The position numbers and the translations under genes were made by a program. From Mesorhizobium qingshengii (GTDB taxonomy: Bacteria; Pseudomonadota; Alphaproteobacteria; Rhizobiales; Rhizobiaceae): a stretch of DNA of 64,000 nucleotides. The notes beneath the pieces were generated by a model. The model was not told the DNA's origin. It searched no databases and was given only the letters and a program-made list of their open reading frames with translations. Numbering within the stretch: the first letter of the stretch is position 1; each line of letters opens with the position of its first letter. The stretch spans positions 620,001-684,000 of the forward strand of contig NZ_JAPFQA010000001.1 of NCBI RefSeq assembly GCF_027563465.1. The letters run 5' to 3'. Shown in pieces: positions 21,987-31,662 of this stretch.

Positions 21987-23753
21987 TTACTGGACGAGCA
22001 CCGAACGTCCGCAGGTCGCGCCGGTGACGCGCACATCGGCCTGTCCGACGCCGACACCCAGCGCTGACAACACATTGTAAAGCAGGTCGTCGACCGGCGC
22101 CGTTACACCGTTCAGCACGGCCACCACTGCCGGCTTGACCGCTCCGAGCAGGGCGGTCAGATCGATCCCGAGACCAAGCGCATTGACCGAAAGCGACAGG
22201 TTGTTGACCAGCGACGTGGTGAGCGACTGCGAGATGTTTCGCGTCGAGACAGTCTTTACCGTCTTGTTGGCGATGTCAGTCGCGTTGAAGTTCAGCGTCG
22301 TCGGGTTGTTGTTGGTGATCGCGGTCGCGGCTGAGCCCATCACCTGTATCAGCGGAATGTTGACCAGCAGCAGCTTGAGGCTCACATCCGCGATCTCGGC
22401 GTCGGTGAACGACTGAGGTTGGCTGAAGTCGCCAAAGCCCGAGCTGTTGCTGTTGGCCAGATGCAGCGAGGCAATACCTGGGTGCGCGGCGATCGAAACG
22501 TTGATGCTGGAAGGCCCTTTCGGACAGGTGATGTCGGTCAGTTTGGCCTCGGCATACGCGACTTCGACATTAAGCGGCAGATTGACGGCCAGCAGGCTGA
22601 TGCCGCCGCCGAGACCGGGCGTACCGACACCGACGGAGGCCACCAGCTTGATGCGCGTCTGGGCGGTGCGCACGACGGTGCCGATCTCGCCGACCGACAG
22701 CCATGGTGAGAATTGTGCGGGTTCGCCGATGGCGATGGTGAGTTTGGTGGAAAGGAGCCCCGGTATGGTGGCGCCAAGATCGACCTGAGCCTGGTTGGTG
22801 CCGTTGGCCAGCACGGCGGCGGCGGTCAGCATTCCCATGGCGCTTGCGTCGACCCCGAGGCCGGCTGGTCTTTGCCCCAGGCCCAGACTGCCGACCGAGC
22901 CGAGATCGACAAGGCTGCTGAGCGGGATCTTGACCGTACCGGTCGACTTGGACGCGATCGTCTGCAGGGCGACCTTGGCCGTGTTGCCAAGTCCGGGCAC
23001 GTTGGCCATGGCTGTGGCGATCTGGCCGACGGTCGCTTTCGATGCCAGAACATCCGAATAGGTACCGCCGGTCACGTTCACTTGTGTGGCAAGGGCATCT
23101 ATGAAGGAGAGGACACTGACATCGGCCGAGATCAACCCGTTGTAGTCCATGACGCTGAGCGAGATATTGCCGCCGAGAAGTCCGCTGAGAAGCGCGTTGA
23201 GGATGCCGCCATTGACGCTGAGAAGTCTCGACCCGACCGAGAATGTCGCCTGTGGCGTCATGCTGGCGGTAGCCTCGGTGCCGATGACGGGAGTGGGGAT
23301 CAACGAACTCGCGAAATAGCGGGCAGGGATCTTCTTCAGGGTGACATGCACCGCGTTGTAAGGTGTCACGCCGGCTTGGAAGCGCTGGCTCACGTTGACG
23401 GTTGATGTTGCGTATCGCCCGGGCGTGACCGTCACCACGGTTCTCCCGACAGCCGCGGGAATGGTCTGCCCCGAACCTTGAACGACGACGCCTGGCATGC
23501 CGTTGTCGGTGAGCGTCGTGACGACGGCCGCCTGGATGTTGGTGATGTTCGAGGCGGCGGTGATCGCAGCCAGATCGACCATCGCCTGAGCTTCCCGGCG
23601 CTCGGTGTAGATCGAGGCTTCGTCGATGGCCACCGCGGCCAGCGCCAGCGCCACCGGCGCGCTCAATGCCGTCATGACGGCAAAATTCGCTTTCCTGTCG
23701 TTCAGCATCAACCGTGCAAGCCGGACGATCCTCTTACGCCCACGCAACAGCAT
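21987..23753 (-). CDS. TadG-like membrane-anchored pilus/secreted protein
   Basis: A 588-aa protein with one N-terminal hydrophobic segment after a basic start (NFAVMTALSAPVALALAAVA). The following EASIYTERREAQAMVDLAAI is the usual start of TadG-family proteins. The rest is rich in Ala, Val, Asn and Ser with no known catalytic motif and is predicted to be outside the cytoplasmic membrane. It starts exactly where the TadE-like gene ends (TGAATG arrangement). TadE and TadG are minor pseudopilins of Flp/Tad pili, but no other tad or cpa gene is in the window. Confidence 0.75.
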   Translation of the reverse strand: MLLRGRKRIVRLARLMLNDRKANFAVMTALSAPVALALAAVAIDEASIYTERREAQAMVDLAAITAASNITNIQAAVVTTLTDNGMPGVVVQGSGQTIPAAVGRTVVTVTPGRYATSTVNVSQRFQAGVTPYNAVHVTLKKIPARYFASSLIPTPVIGTEATASMTPQATFSVGSRLLSVNGGILNALLSGLLGGNISLSVMDYNGLISADVSVLSFIDALATQVNVTGGTYSDVLASKATVGQIATAMANVPGLGNTAKVALQTIASKSTGTVKIPLSSLVDLGSVGSLGLGQRPAGLGVDASAMGMLTAAAVLANGTNQAQVDLGATIPGLLSTKLTIAIGEPAQFSPWLSVGEIGTVVRTAQTRIKLVASVGVGTPGLGGGISLLAVNLPLNVEVAYAEAKLTDITCPKGPSSINVSIAAHPGIASLHLANSNSSGFGDFSQPQSFTDAEIADVSLKLLLVNIPLIQVMGSAATAITNNNPTTLNFNATDIANKTVKTVSTRNISQSLTTSLVNNLSLSVNALGLGIDLTALLGAVKPAVVAVLNGVTAPVDDLLYNVLSALGVGVGQADVRVTGATCGRSVLVQ

Positions 23754-24218
23754 TCAGATGCCCCCGATCCTTATCGTTGACTGGCGCTTGATCGTGGTTC
23801 CGGGCATGGCCAGGCCCGGGAAGAGGTTCCAGATCGGCAGGTTTCGGGCGTCGTATTGGATGGACACCACGAACTGGCTTCCATCGGCGGTGCTGTCGTT
23901 GGCCTGATAGGTCAGCTTGCTGGCATCCACGAAGGGATATCCGCTGGCGTTGTTGGTAACGAAGCTGGCCACGAGCGTCTGTCGCTCGCTCTGGTTTAGC
24001 CCGGCAATTGCCGTCCGGGCCGCGTCCGCCGCGATCTGCTGGATCGAGTTGGCGGCGCCGAAATATATACCGTATGCAACCATTCCGAGCAGAAGGAGGA
24101 TAAAGAGCGGCGAGAGAAGAGCGAATTCTACCGCGGAAGTTCCAGATTCTTCTTGAAGTTTCCATAATTTATGACGGATTATCGACAATTTACTTTGTAT
24201 GTTACTCATAGTCGCCAT
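23754..24218 (-). CDS. TadE-like protein
   Basis: A 154-aa protein with the TadE signature: GTSAVEFALLSPLFILLLLG, that is a Glu five to six residues into a hydrophobic helix. A mostly soluble domain follows. I use the ATG at 24218 (MATMSN). The ATG at 24209 is as likely, and neither has a clear ribosome-binding site; a much longer open frame upstream lacks pseudopilin character. It is directly followed by the TadG-like gene. Confidence 0.78.
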   Translation of the reverse strand: MATMSNIQSKLSIIRHKLWKLQEESGTSAVEFALLSPLFILLLLGMVAYGIYFGAANSIQQIAADAARTAIAGLNQSERQTLVASFVTNNASGYPFVDASKLTYQANDSTADGSQFVVSIQYDARNLPIWNLFPGLAMPGTTIKRQSTIRIGGI

Positions 24219-24437
24219 GCGTCTGGAAAGAGAACCGTACAGAAGGTAGTCATAATGTAACCTCAGGTTGATTAAGAACGCATTAACACATTCCGGCAAA
24301 CTGACGCGGCCACGAATTCCCTGTGGAAAATGGCGTCGAGGTGAGGAAACCAAGTCAAGCTTCTGGTTTCGGCTGGTGTTTCGGCCGCCGCGGCACAGCT
24401 TTCGTGTCGCCTTACTTTGGGTGACCCAGAGAGTCTG
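24219..24437. other. Divergent spacer between the TadE-like gene and oppA: no gene seen
   Basis: AT-richer than its surroundings near 24240-24290, including two TTAA steps that could be part of the promoter for the tad-like pair on the minus strand. I see no credible ORF or RNA gene. Confidence 0.4.
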
Positions 24438-24498
24438 TTGAAATAAAAAATCCCCGCGCTAGTGTTTGGGCACCAGCCGCCGGAAGGGAACCGGCGGC
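24438..24498 (+). promoter_or_regulatory. oppA promoter candidate with leader hairpin
   Basis: TTGAAA (24438-24443), 16 bases, then TAGTGT (24460-24465) resembles the glgP promoter in layout. Eleven bases on, GCCGCCGG and CCGGCGGC (24476-24498) form a perfect 8-base stem with a 7-base loop near the start of a leader of about 110 bases. Such a structure at a 5' end may protect the mRNA. It is prediction only. Confidence 0.4.
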
Positions 24499-24580
24499 GC
24501 GCTCAAAGGGGCCAGGCATCGGTTCCGGAGCGTCAACACTCAAAGGGCGCGCCGACGGCAGCGCCCACAGGGAGAACTTC

Positions 24581-26173
24581 ATGCTGAAAAACATGCTGAA
24601 GGCGACGGTCTTCGCCACGACCATGGCTGTGGCCGCCGGAGCATTCTACACGCCGGCTTTCGCCGAGGTCGTCTATAACAGGGGCACCGCCGCCGAATCG
24701 GAATCGGTCGACCCGCACAAGACCTCCACGGTTTACGAAGCCAATGTCTTGCGTGACCTGTTCCAGGGCCTCGTCATGCAGGACGAGAAGGCCAACATCA
24801 TTCCGGGCGCCGCCGAGAGCTGGACGGTTTCCGATGATGGCACCGTCTACACCTTCAAGCTGCGCAAGGATGGCATGTGGTCCGACGGCAGCCCGGTCAC
24901 GGCCGATGATTTCGTCTACGCCTTCCATCGGCTGGAGGATCCGGCCACCGGCGCCGAATACGCTTCCATGCTCTATCCCATAAAGAACGCCGAGGAAGTC
25001 AACACCAAGAAGGGCAAGCCGGAGGATATGGGTGTCAAGGCGATCGATGCCGGCACGCTGGAGGTCACGCTCAAGGCGCCAACGCCTTACTTCCTGGAGA
25101 TGCTGACCCACCAGGCGACCTATCCGGTCAGCAAGGCCTCCATCGAAAAGCTCGGCGCCGACTGGATCAAGCCGGGCAATCTCGTTTCGAACGGCGCCTA
25201 CACATTGGCTGAGTGGGTTCCCAACGACCACATGAAGCTGGTCAAGAATCCGAAATTCTGGGACGCCGCGAGCGTCAAGATCGACACCGTCAACTACATC
25301 CCGACCGAGGATCGCTCATCGGCGATGAAGCGCTTCGAGGCTGGCGAACTCGACAGCTATGACGATCTGCCGACGGAACAACTCGCCGACCTCAAGACCA
25401 AGTTTGGCGCTCAGATCCACGTCGGACCGTACCTCGGCACCTACTACTATGCGATCAAGACAGACAAGGCGCCGTGGAACAACCCTGAACTGCGCACCGC
25501 CATCTCGATGGCGATCGACCGTGATTTCATCGCCGAGAAAGTCTGGCAGAACTCGATGCTGCCCGGCTACTCGATGGTGCCTCCCGGCATCGAGGGCTAC
25601 ACGCCGGCAATGGCCAAGTATGCCGACATGCCGCAGATCGACCGCGAGGACGCAGCCAAGAAGATCCTCGAGAAACTTGGCTACACGCCCGAGCACCCGC
25701 TGAAGATGGAGATCCGCTACAACACCTCGGAAAACCACAAGAACACCGCGGTCGCCATCCAGGAACAGTTGAAGCCGCTTGGCGTCGACGTCACGCTGCT
25801 CAACACCGACACCAAGACCCACTACTCCTTCCTCGAGCAGAAGGGCGACTATGACGTGGCGCGTGCCGCCTGGATTGCCGACTACAAGGATCCTGAAACC
25901 TTCCTCGGCATCTCGCGCAAGGCGAGCGGCAACAACTATTCGGATTACAACAGCCCGCAATACGAGGCAGCCATGGACAAGGCCGCGGCCGCCGGCGGCA
26001 AGCCCGAAGAGCGCATGAAGGAGCTTTCCGAGGCCGAGCGCATCCTCATCGACGATGTCGGCCAGATCCCGCTTCTCTATTACAGCTACCACGATATCGT
26101 TTCTTCGAAGCTGCATGGCTTCGTCGACAACGTGATGGACGTGCATCCGTCGCGCTTCGTCAGCAAGGACTAA
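24581..26173 (+). CDS. oppA: Oligopeptide ABC transporter periplasmic binding protein
   Basis: A 530-aa SBP_bac_5 protein with a signal peptide ending near YTPAFA. EVVYNRGTAAESESVDPHKT is the usual mature start of OppA, and the central block AISMAIDRDFIAEKVW is typical of the family. It has AGGGAG eight bases before the ATG. It binds peptides in the periplasm and passes them to OppBC; the true ligand is inferred from family only. A perfect 12-base hairpin directly follows its stop codon. Confidence 0.92.
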   Translation: MLKNMLKATVFATTMAVAAGAFYTPAFAEVVYNRGTAAESESVDPHKTSTVYEANVLRDLFQGLVMQDEKANIIPGAAESWTVSDDGTVYTFKLRKDGMWSDGSPVTADDFVYAFHRLEDPATGAEYASMLYPIKNAEEVNTKKGKPEDMGVKAIDAGTLEVTLKAPTPYFLEMLTHQATYPVSKASIEKLGADWIKPGNLVSNGAYTLAEWVPNDHMKLVKNPKFWDAASVKIDTVNYIPTEDRSSAMKRFEAGELDSYDDLPTEQLADLKTKFGAQIHVGPYLGTYYYAIKTDKAPWNNPELRTAISMAIDRDFIAEKVWQNSMLPGYSMVPPGIEGYTPAMAKYADMPQIDREDAAKKILEKLGYTPEHPLKMEIRYNTSENHKNTAVAIQEQLKPLGVDVTLLNTDTKTHYSFLEQKGDYDVARAAWIADYKDPETFLGISRKASGNNYSDYNSPQYEAAMDKAAAAGGKPEERMKELSEAERILIDDVGQIPLLYYSYHDIVSSKLHGFVDNVMDVHPSRFVSKD

Positions 26174-26184
26174 TCCCTGGCCAA

Positions 26185-26211
26185 GCCGCCGCGCACTCGG
26201 TGCGCGGCGGC
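26185..26211 (+). terminator. Strong GC hairpin after oppA
   Basis: GCCGCCGCGCAC (26185-26196) and its exact reverse complement (26200-26211) flank the loop TCG, a perfect 12-base stem 11 bases after the oppA stop. No T-run follows, so it more likely protects the oppA mRNA 3' end or only partly stops transcription. Confidence 0.65.
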
Positions 26212-26238
26212 GCTGGTTTGCCATCGCATCGGCCCGGG

Positions 26239-26319
26239 AACCGGAATCGATTTTCGGAAAGTTCGGTGCGAAGATTTGAAAGCTGGAGCGCAATCGTCCG
26301 ACTGGACGCGCGCTGCTCC
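26239..26319. repeat. Imperfect palindromic element between oppA and oppB
   Basis: After the 12-base hairpin, the spacer contains a segment around CGATTTTCGGAAAGTTCGG, then an imperfect stem (26285-26319: GGAGC to GCTCC outside, GTCC to GGAC inside). This layout resembles the mosaic palindromic repeats found in many rhizobial spacers. Family membership is recollection, not a search result. Confidence 0.4.
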
Positions 26320-26337
26320 GGATCAAGCGGGGCACCG

Positions 26338-27261
26338 ATGCTGCGATACGTATTCCGGCGGCTTCTGACCGCCATCCCGACGCTGTTCGTCATCGTGACC
26401 ATGGCGTTCTTCCTGATGCGCGTCGCGCCAGGCGGCCCATTCAACCAGGAGCGAGGGCTGAGCCCCGAGATCAGGGCCAATCTCGAAGCCCAGTTCGGCC
26501 TCAACGACCCGCTCTGGCTGCAATTCGTCCACTATCTCGGCAACCTGCTGCGCGGCAATTTCGGCCCGAGCTACAACATGCCGGATTTCACCGTCACCGA
26601 ACTGTTTGCCAAGGGCCTGCCCATTTCGGTCCAGCTCGGCGCCTCGGCGCTGATCCTGGCGCTGCTGCTCGGCAGCGTGCTCGGCACCATTGCCGCGCTC
26701 AACCAGAACAAGCTCGGCGACTATACAGTGATTGCGCTGGCGACCGCCGGCAGCACCATCCCCACCTTCGTCATCGCGCCGGTGATCCAGCTGCTGTTCG
26801 GGCTGACCTGGAAGCTGCTGCCGATCGGCGGTTGGGGCGATGGCGCTTTCATCAACAAGGTCGGCCCGGTGCTGACGCTTGCCTTGCCGCAGATCGCCAT
26901 CGTCGCCCGCCTGATGCGCGGCTCGATGATCGAATCGCTGCGCTCCCATCATATCCGCACGGCCCGCGCGCTCGGCCTCTCCGACTGGTCGGTGGTGGTC
27001 AAGCACGCGCTGCGCGGCGCGATCCTGCCGATCGTCTCTTTCACCGGCCCGGCGGCCGCGGCACTGCTGACCGGCTCGGTCATCGTCGAGACGATCTTCT
27101 CCATTCCAGGCGTCGGCCGTTATTTCGTCGATGCCGCGCTCAACCGCGACTACACGCTGGTGATGGGGACGGTGGTGGTGATCGCCATCTTCACCATCGT
27201 CTTCAACCTGATCGTCGATGTCATGTACGCGGTCGTCGACCCGAGGGTGCGCTATGACTGA
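26338..27261 (+). CDS. oppB: Oligopeptide ABC transporter permease OppB
   Basis: A 307-aa permease of the DppB/OppB family. It begins MLRYVFRRLLTAIPTLFVI, the usual first transmembrane helix. RTARALGLSDWSVVVKHALR is the EAA loop that touches the ATPase, and the end VDVMYAVVDPRVRYD is diagnostic. The ATG at 26338 gives the standard length although the frame is open upstream. Its last 8 bases overlap oppC. Confidence 0.94.
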   Translation: MLRYVFRRLLTAIPTLFVIVTMAFFLMRVAPGGPFNQERGLSPEIRANLEAQFGLNDPLWLQFVHYLGNLLRGNFGPSYNMPDFTVTELFAKGLPISVQLGASALILALLLGSVLGTIAALNQNKLGDYTVIALATAGSTIPTFVIAPVIQLLFGLTWKLLPIGGWGDGAFINKVGPVLTLALPQIAIVARLMRGSMIESLRSHHIRTARALGLSDWSVVVKHALRGAILPIVSFTGPAAAALLTGSVIVETIFSIPGVGRYFVDAALNRDYTLVMGTVVVIAIFTIVFNLIVDVMYAVVDPRVRYD

Positions 27262-28375
27262 CATCGCGGCCACAGCTTCCGCCGTCGTTGGCCGCTCCCT
27301 GTGGGGCGATGCCTGGGCGCGCCTCAAGGGCAATCGCGCCGCCATGTTCAGCCTCTATTACCTTGCGCTGATCGCGGTCATCAGCGTGTTCGGGCCCTGG
27401 TTCGTGCCGCATCAGTATACGACCATCTATGCCGACTATGTGCGCATGCCGCCGAGCCTTTCGGCCTATCCGAAGCCCGACATGATCGAGACGGCGCTCA
27501 CCGAGGCGATCAAGCGCATGCGGGTCGACATCAAGGAGTGGCATCAGGAAGGCAATCAGGTCTTCGTCACCGTCAAGTCGACCAAGCCGATCGACGACCG
27601 CAATATCCGTTATCTCGACCGTTCCGATGCCTTTGACGACACCAAGGTCGAGAGCAAGTCGCCCGACGGCCTCGAAGTGACGATGAGTGCGTCGATCAAG
27701 CAGCAGTACTTCCTGTTCGGCACCGACAACACCGGCCGCGATCTCCTCTCGCGCACGCTGATGGCCGGGCGCATATCGCTGGCCATCGGCCTGCTTGCCG
27801 GCGTCGTGGCGGTGGTCATCGGCGTGCTTTATGGTGCCGCGGCCGGCTTTGCCGGCGGCAAGGTGGACGAGGTGATGATGCGCATCGTCGACGTGCTCTA
27901 TTCGCTGCCCTTCATCTTCTTCGTCATCATGCTGGTGGTGTTCTTCGGCCGCAACTTCGTGCTGATGTTCCTGGCGGTCGGAGCCGTGCTGTGGCTCGAC
28001 ATGGCGCGTATCGTGCGCGGCCAGGCGTTGTCGATCCGCCGCCAGGAATATGTCCAGGCGGCGGAGGCGATGGGCGTCGGCCAGCGTGGCATCCTGATCC
28101 GCCATGTCATCCCCAATCTGCTCGGCCCGGTGGTGATCTACATGACGCTGCTGGTGCCGCAGGTCATCATCCTGGAGAGCTTCCTGTCGTTCCTTGGCCT
28201 CGGCGTGCAGGAACCGATGACCAGCTGGGGCGTGCTGATTTCGGTCGGCGCCAAGAACATCGGCACCGCCAACTGGCTGCTCCTGTTTCCCGCCTTCTTC
28301 CTCGTCTCGACGCTGTTCGCCCTGAACTTTGTCGGCGACGGCCTGCGCGACGCGCTCGACCCGAGAGATCGATAA
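27254..28375 (+). CDS. oppC: Oligopeptide ABC transporter permease OppC with long periplasmic insert
   Basis: A 373-aa permease. After the first transmembrane segment (residues ~32-50, YYLALIAVISVFGPWF), about 100 hydrophilic residues follow before FGTDNTGRDLLSRTLMAGR, where the conserved permease domain begins. The EAA loop is EYVQAAEAMGVGQRGILIRH and the end is NFVGDGLRDALDPRDR. The insert, predicted periplasmic, makes the protein about 70-80 residues longer than ordinary OppC and is reminiscent of YejE-like permeases. The start overlaps oppB by 8 bases. Confidence 0.93.
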   Translation: MTDIAATASAVVGRSLWGDAWARLKGNRAAMFSLYYLALIAVISVFGPWFVPHQYTTIYADYVRMPPSLSAYPKPDMIETALTEAIKRMRVDIKEWHQEGNQVFVTVKSTKPIDDRNIRYLDRSDAFDDTKVESKSPDGLEVTMSASIKQQYFLFGTDNTGRDLLSRTLMAGRISLAIGLLAGVVAVVIGVLYGAAAGFAGGKVDEVMMRIVDVLYSLPFIFFVIMLVVFFGRNFVLMFLAVGAVLWLDMARIVRGQALSIRRQEYVQAAEAMGVGQRGILIRHVIPNLLGPVVIYMTLLVPQVIILESFLSFLGLGVQEPMTSWGVLISVGAKNIGTANWLLLFPAFFLVSTLFALNFVGDGLRDALDPRDR

Positions 28376-28377
28376 AG

Positions 28378-30012
<1,635 letters not shown>

Positions 30013-30051
30013 AACAGGTCGCCGCAAGGCGCCCAGGCAGCGTCTGTTCGC

Positions 30052-30396
30052 TCAGTCCGTTGACCTCGCGCACTTTCGCGCGCGCACGGCGACAATGGCG
30101 TCTTGCTGCTGCTTCAGCCGGTCGATCCTGGCCGTTTCACGCTTGGCGACCGCGGTCTTCACGCGAGACCCACCCAATAGCCAATTTGGAACACTGGTGT
30201 TTGCGACCTTGCCGCGGGTGATCGCGGTTTGCGAGATGTCGCGGGCGATGCCTCCCAGCGCGCTGTTGAGCTCGGCGCAGCTCAGGCTTTCATATTTCGC
30301 CGGATCGACGGTTTTGCCGATCGACGAGCAGCCCGCAACGAGAAGCAGCGCGACTGTCAGAACCCGGCGCGACGCTGTCGTTGAAATCAAAGTCAT
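30052..30396 (-). CDS. Small predicted lipoprotein
   Basis: A 114-aa protein with a lipoprotein signal: basic start RRVLT, hydrophobic core, and lipobox LLVAGC, so it is probably anchored by Cys23. The mature part holds short helices (YESLSCAELNSALGGIARD) and a basic C-terminus ending in ARKCARSTD. A Shine-Dalgarno-like GGGGTGCGG precedes the ATG. I do not recognise a named family. It converges on the fused ATPase gene with a 39-base gap. Confidence 0.7.
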   Translation of the reverse strand: MTLISTTASRRVLTVALLLVAGCSSIGKTVDPAKYESLSCAELNSALGGIARDISQTAITRGKVANTSVPNWLLGGSRVKTAVAKRETARIDRLKQQQDAIVAVRARKCARSTD

Positions 30397-30904
30397 ATCC
30401 GCACCCCGGCATCGTCAGTTTCAATGGCTTCATCGCAGCCATCGAACTACCTAGAGCCGACGGTGATTTTCGTCAAAGTCTGTGATCGCGATGGAACCCA
30501 CGCTGGGCAGCGACCATGGCGGCCCGACTCACGAGTTTCCGATTGCAGGAACGTTCTCGATCACCCGTTCAATCACGGGTCCAGGAGCCCTCAGAACTCC
30601 CACTTCATCGTGATATGGTCCGATATCCATACGCGAGGCCGCCACCGCCAGCGACCCGGGCGCTTCCGCACGGGAATCAAAAAGCCAGCCAATTGTTCGC
30701 GTGGTCGCTCAGGGCGTTTTCTTGTCCAGCAGCGTGTTGGCAAAGAATGATGCGGCACGCCGTAGCACGCAGGCGCTACTGCTGCTGCGGAAACCAATTT
30801 GCGCATAGTGGCTCCGGGTCTCGTCACTGCCGCCAAAAGAAACATGCGGCATTACTAATATAAATGCAATTCACCAGGTGAATTTCGCGATCTTGCCAAA
30901 CGGC
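30397..30904. other. Spacer with no supported gene
   Basis: Several short ORFs cross this stretch on both strands. None has a good start signal or recognisable protein features. A minus-strand frame at 30591-30845 begins with a short hydrophobic run but then turns into Arg/Pro-rich sequence, as shadow frames do. The promoter of the lipoprotein gene must lie near 30400-30480. Confidence 0.4.
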
Positions 30905-30929
30905 GGAACATTAGATGCGCCGAATAGTT
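30905..30929 (+). promoter_or_regulatory. GGAAC-N17-GTT promoter candidate (EcfG-type) for the microprotein
   Basis: GGAAC (30905-30909), 17 bases, then GTT (30927-30929). Alphaproteobacterial general-stress sigma factor EcfG recognises GGAAC with CGTT 16-17 bases on; here the base before GTT is A. It lies 117 bases before the microprotein ATG. A near-identical layout occurs upstream of the superoxide dismutase gene. Confidence 0.4.
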
Positions 30930-31045
30930 CTATCTCTTGCACCCGACACCAGGGTTTGGTGTCTGCTGAAGATCAGCTGGCAAAGGCTGGTCGGCCCGCG
31001 TCCTCGCCAGAGGCGCGGGTTTCCCAGGCAACCAGGAGATAGATC

Positions 31046-31120
31046 ATGAACAATATCATTTGGCTCGTTGGAGCGGTGGTCATCGTGATAGCGATATTGA
31101 GCTTCTTCGGCCTCAGATAA
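31046..31120 (+). CDS. 24-residue single-span membrane microprotein
   Basis: A tiny frame with strong support for translation: AGGAG sits nine bases before the ATG, and nearly the whole product is one transmembrane helix (IIWLVGAVVIVIAILSFFG), starting MNN and ending LR. The charge pattern suggests insertion with the C-terminus in the cytoplasm. It has its own spacer and a plausible stress promoter. Very small proteins of this type are common in rhizobia and often missed in annotation. Role unknown; it could modulate a larger membrane protein. Confidence 0.68.
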   Translation: MNNIIWLVGAVVIVIAILSFFGLR

Positions 31121-31387
31121 GCGCGACGTCGGCTATGTCCGTCGGGGCCCCGTCGGAATTTGACCAGTCGAAGCCGACACGGCGAAAGCGCCGCAGGCTG
31201 TCTGCCGAAGACCGATATGATGGCAGGGAGTTGAAGCTGCCTAAGTCGTCAGCGTCTTCAATAGGTGACGACGTACGATGAGATCCTCGGCTTGTACACC
31301 GGGGAAGCGAGTCATCTCGCCCTATTTCCTTGTGGGGAACATCGATTTGAGCGCCAAAGTCGGGATGCGCTAACACATTGTTTTTTC
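31121..31387. other. Spacer between microprotein and tRNA-Pro: no gene seen
   Basis: Holds one compact hairpin, CGGCG-AAAG-CGCCG (31180-31193), which might end the microprotein transcript, though no T-run follows. The short ORFs that cross it on both strands have no protein-like features. Confidence 0.35.
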
Positions 31388-31464
31388 TGGTCGGAGTGGC
31401 AGGATTTGAACCTGCGACCCCCTCGTCCCGAACGAGGTGCGCTACCAGGCTGCGCTACACTCCG
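31388..31464 (-). tRNA. tRNA-Pro (anticodon CGG)
   Basis: On the minus strand this 77-base gene folds as a full cloverleaf. The acceptor stem is CGGAGTG with CACTCCG, the D-arm holds AGCCTGGTAGC, the anticodon stem CCTCG/CGAGG encloses loop TTCGGGA with anticodon CGG, and the T-arm has GGTTCAAATCC. The discriminator A and a genome-encoded CCA end complete it. It reads CCG proline codons, common in this GC-rich genome. I see no integrase or flanking repeat to suggest use as an attachment site. Confidence 0.97.
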
Positions 31465-31582
31465 TGACCAGACCGCGGGCTTATAGCCGCCGCACTCCGA
31501 TCCTGCAAGCGGCAATGGCAGCACTTCTGTCGCATTTCGTCTCCTTTCGTCACGCATGTCGCGGGCGCACTGATATTCCTCA

Positions 31583-31618
31583 GGGATAAACATGGCTTAA
31601 AGGCTTGTGTGCTAGTCA
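31583..31618 (+). promoter_or_regulatory. Element shared with the manC-fusion upstream region (copy 1)
   Basis: GGGATAAACA, two variable bases, then GCTTAAAGGCTTG and TAG six bases further on. The same pattern recurs at 35166-35202. Copy 1 ends 44 bases before the phosphomannomutase start. It probably contains the promoter or an operator, though it does not give a clean -35/-10 pair with normal spacing. Confidence 0.5.
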
Positions 31619-31662
31619 CGGCCTCGACAAGCCGTGTTCCAACTGCTCGGAGTTTTCCAGTC

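Noticed and set aside
30591-30845. 84-codon minus-strand ORF with a short hydrophobic start
   Set aside because: The hydrophobic run is short and followed by Arg/Pro/Trp-rich sequence; no family match and no good ribosome site. A decayed gene is possible but not supported.
31388-31464. tRNA-Pro as an integration site of a genomic island
   Set aside because: No integrase, no direct repeat of the tRNA 3' end and no composition change on either side.
31265-31486. Plus-strand ORF containing [16 protein letters not shown]
   Set aside because: It is the reverse strand of tRNA-Pro read as protein, a well-known false gene in bacterial annotation.
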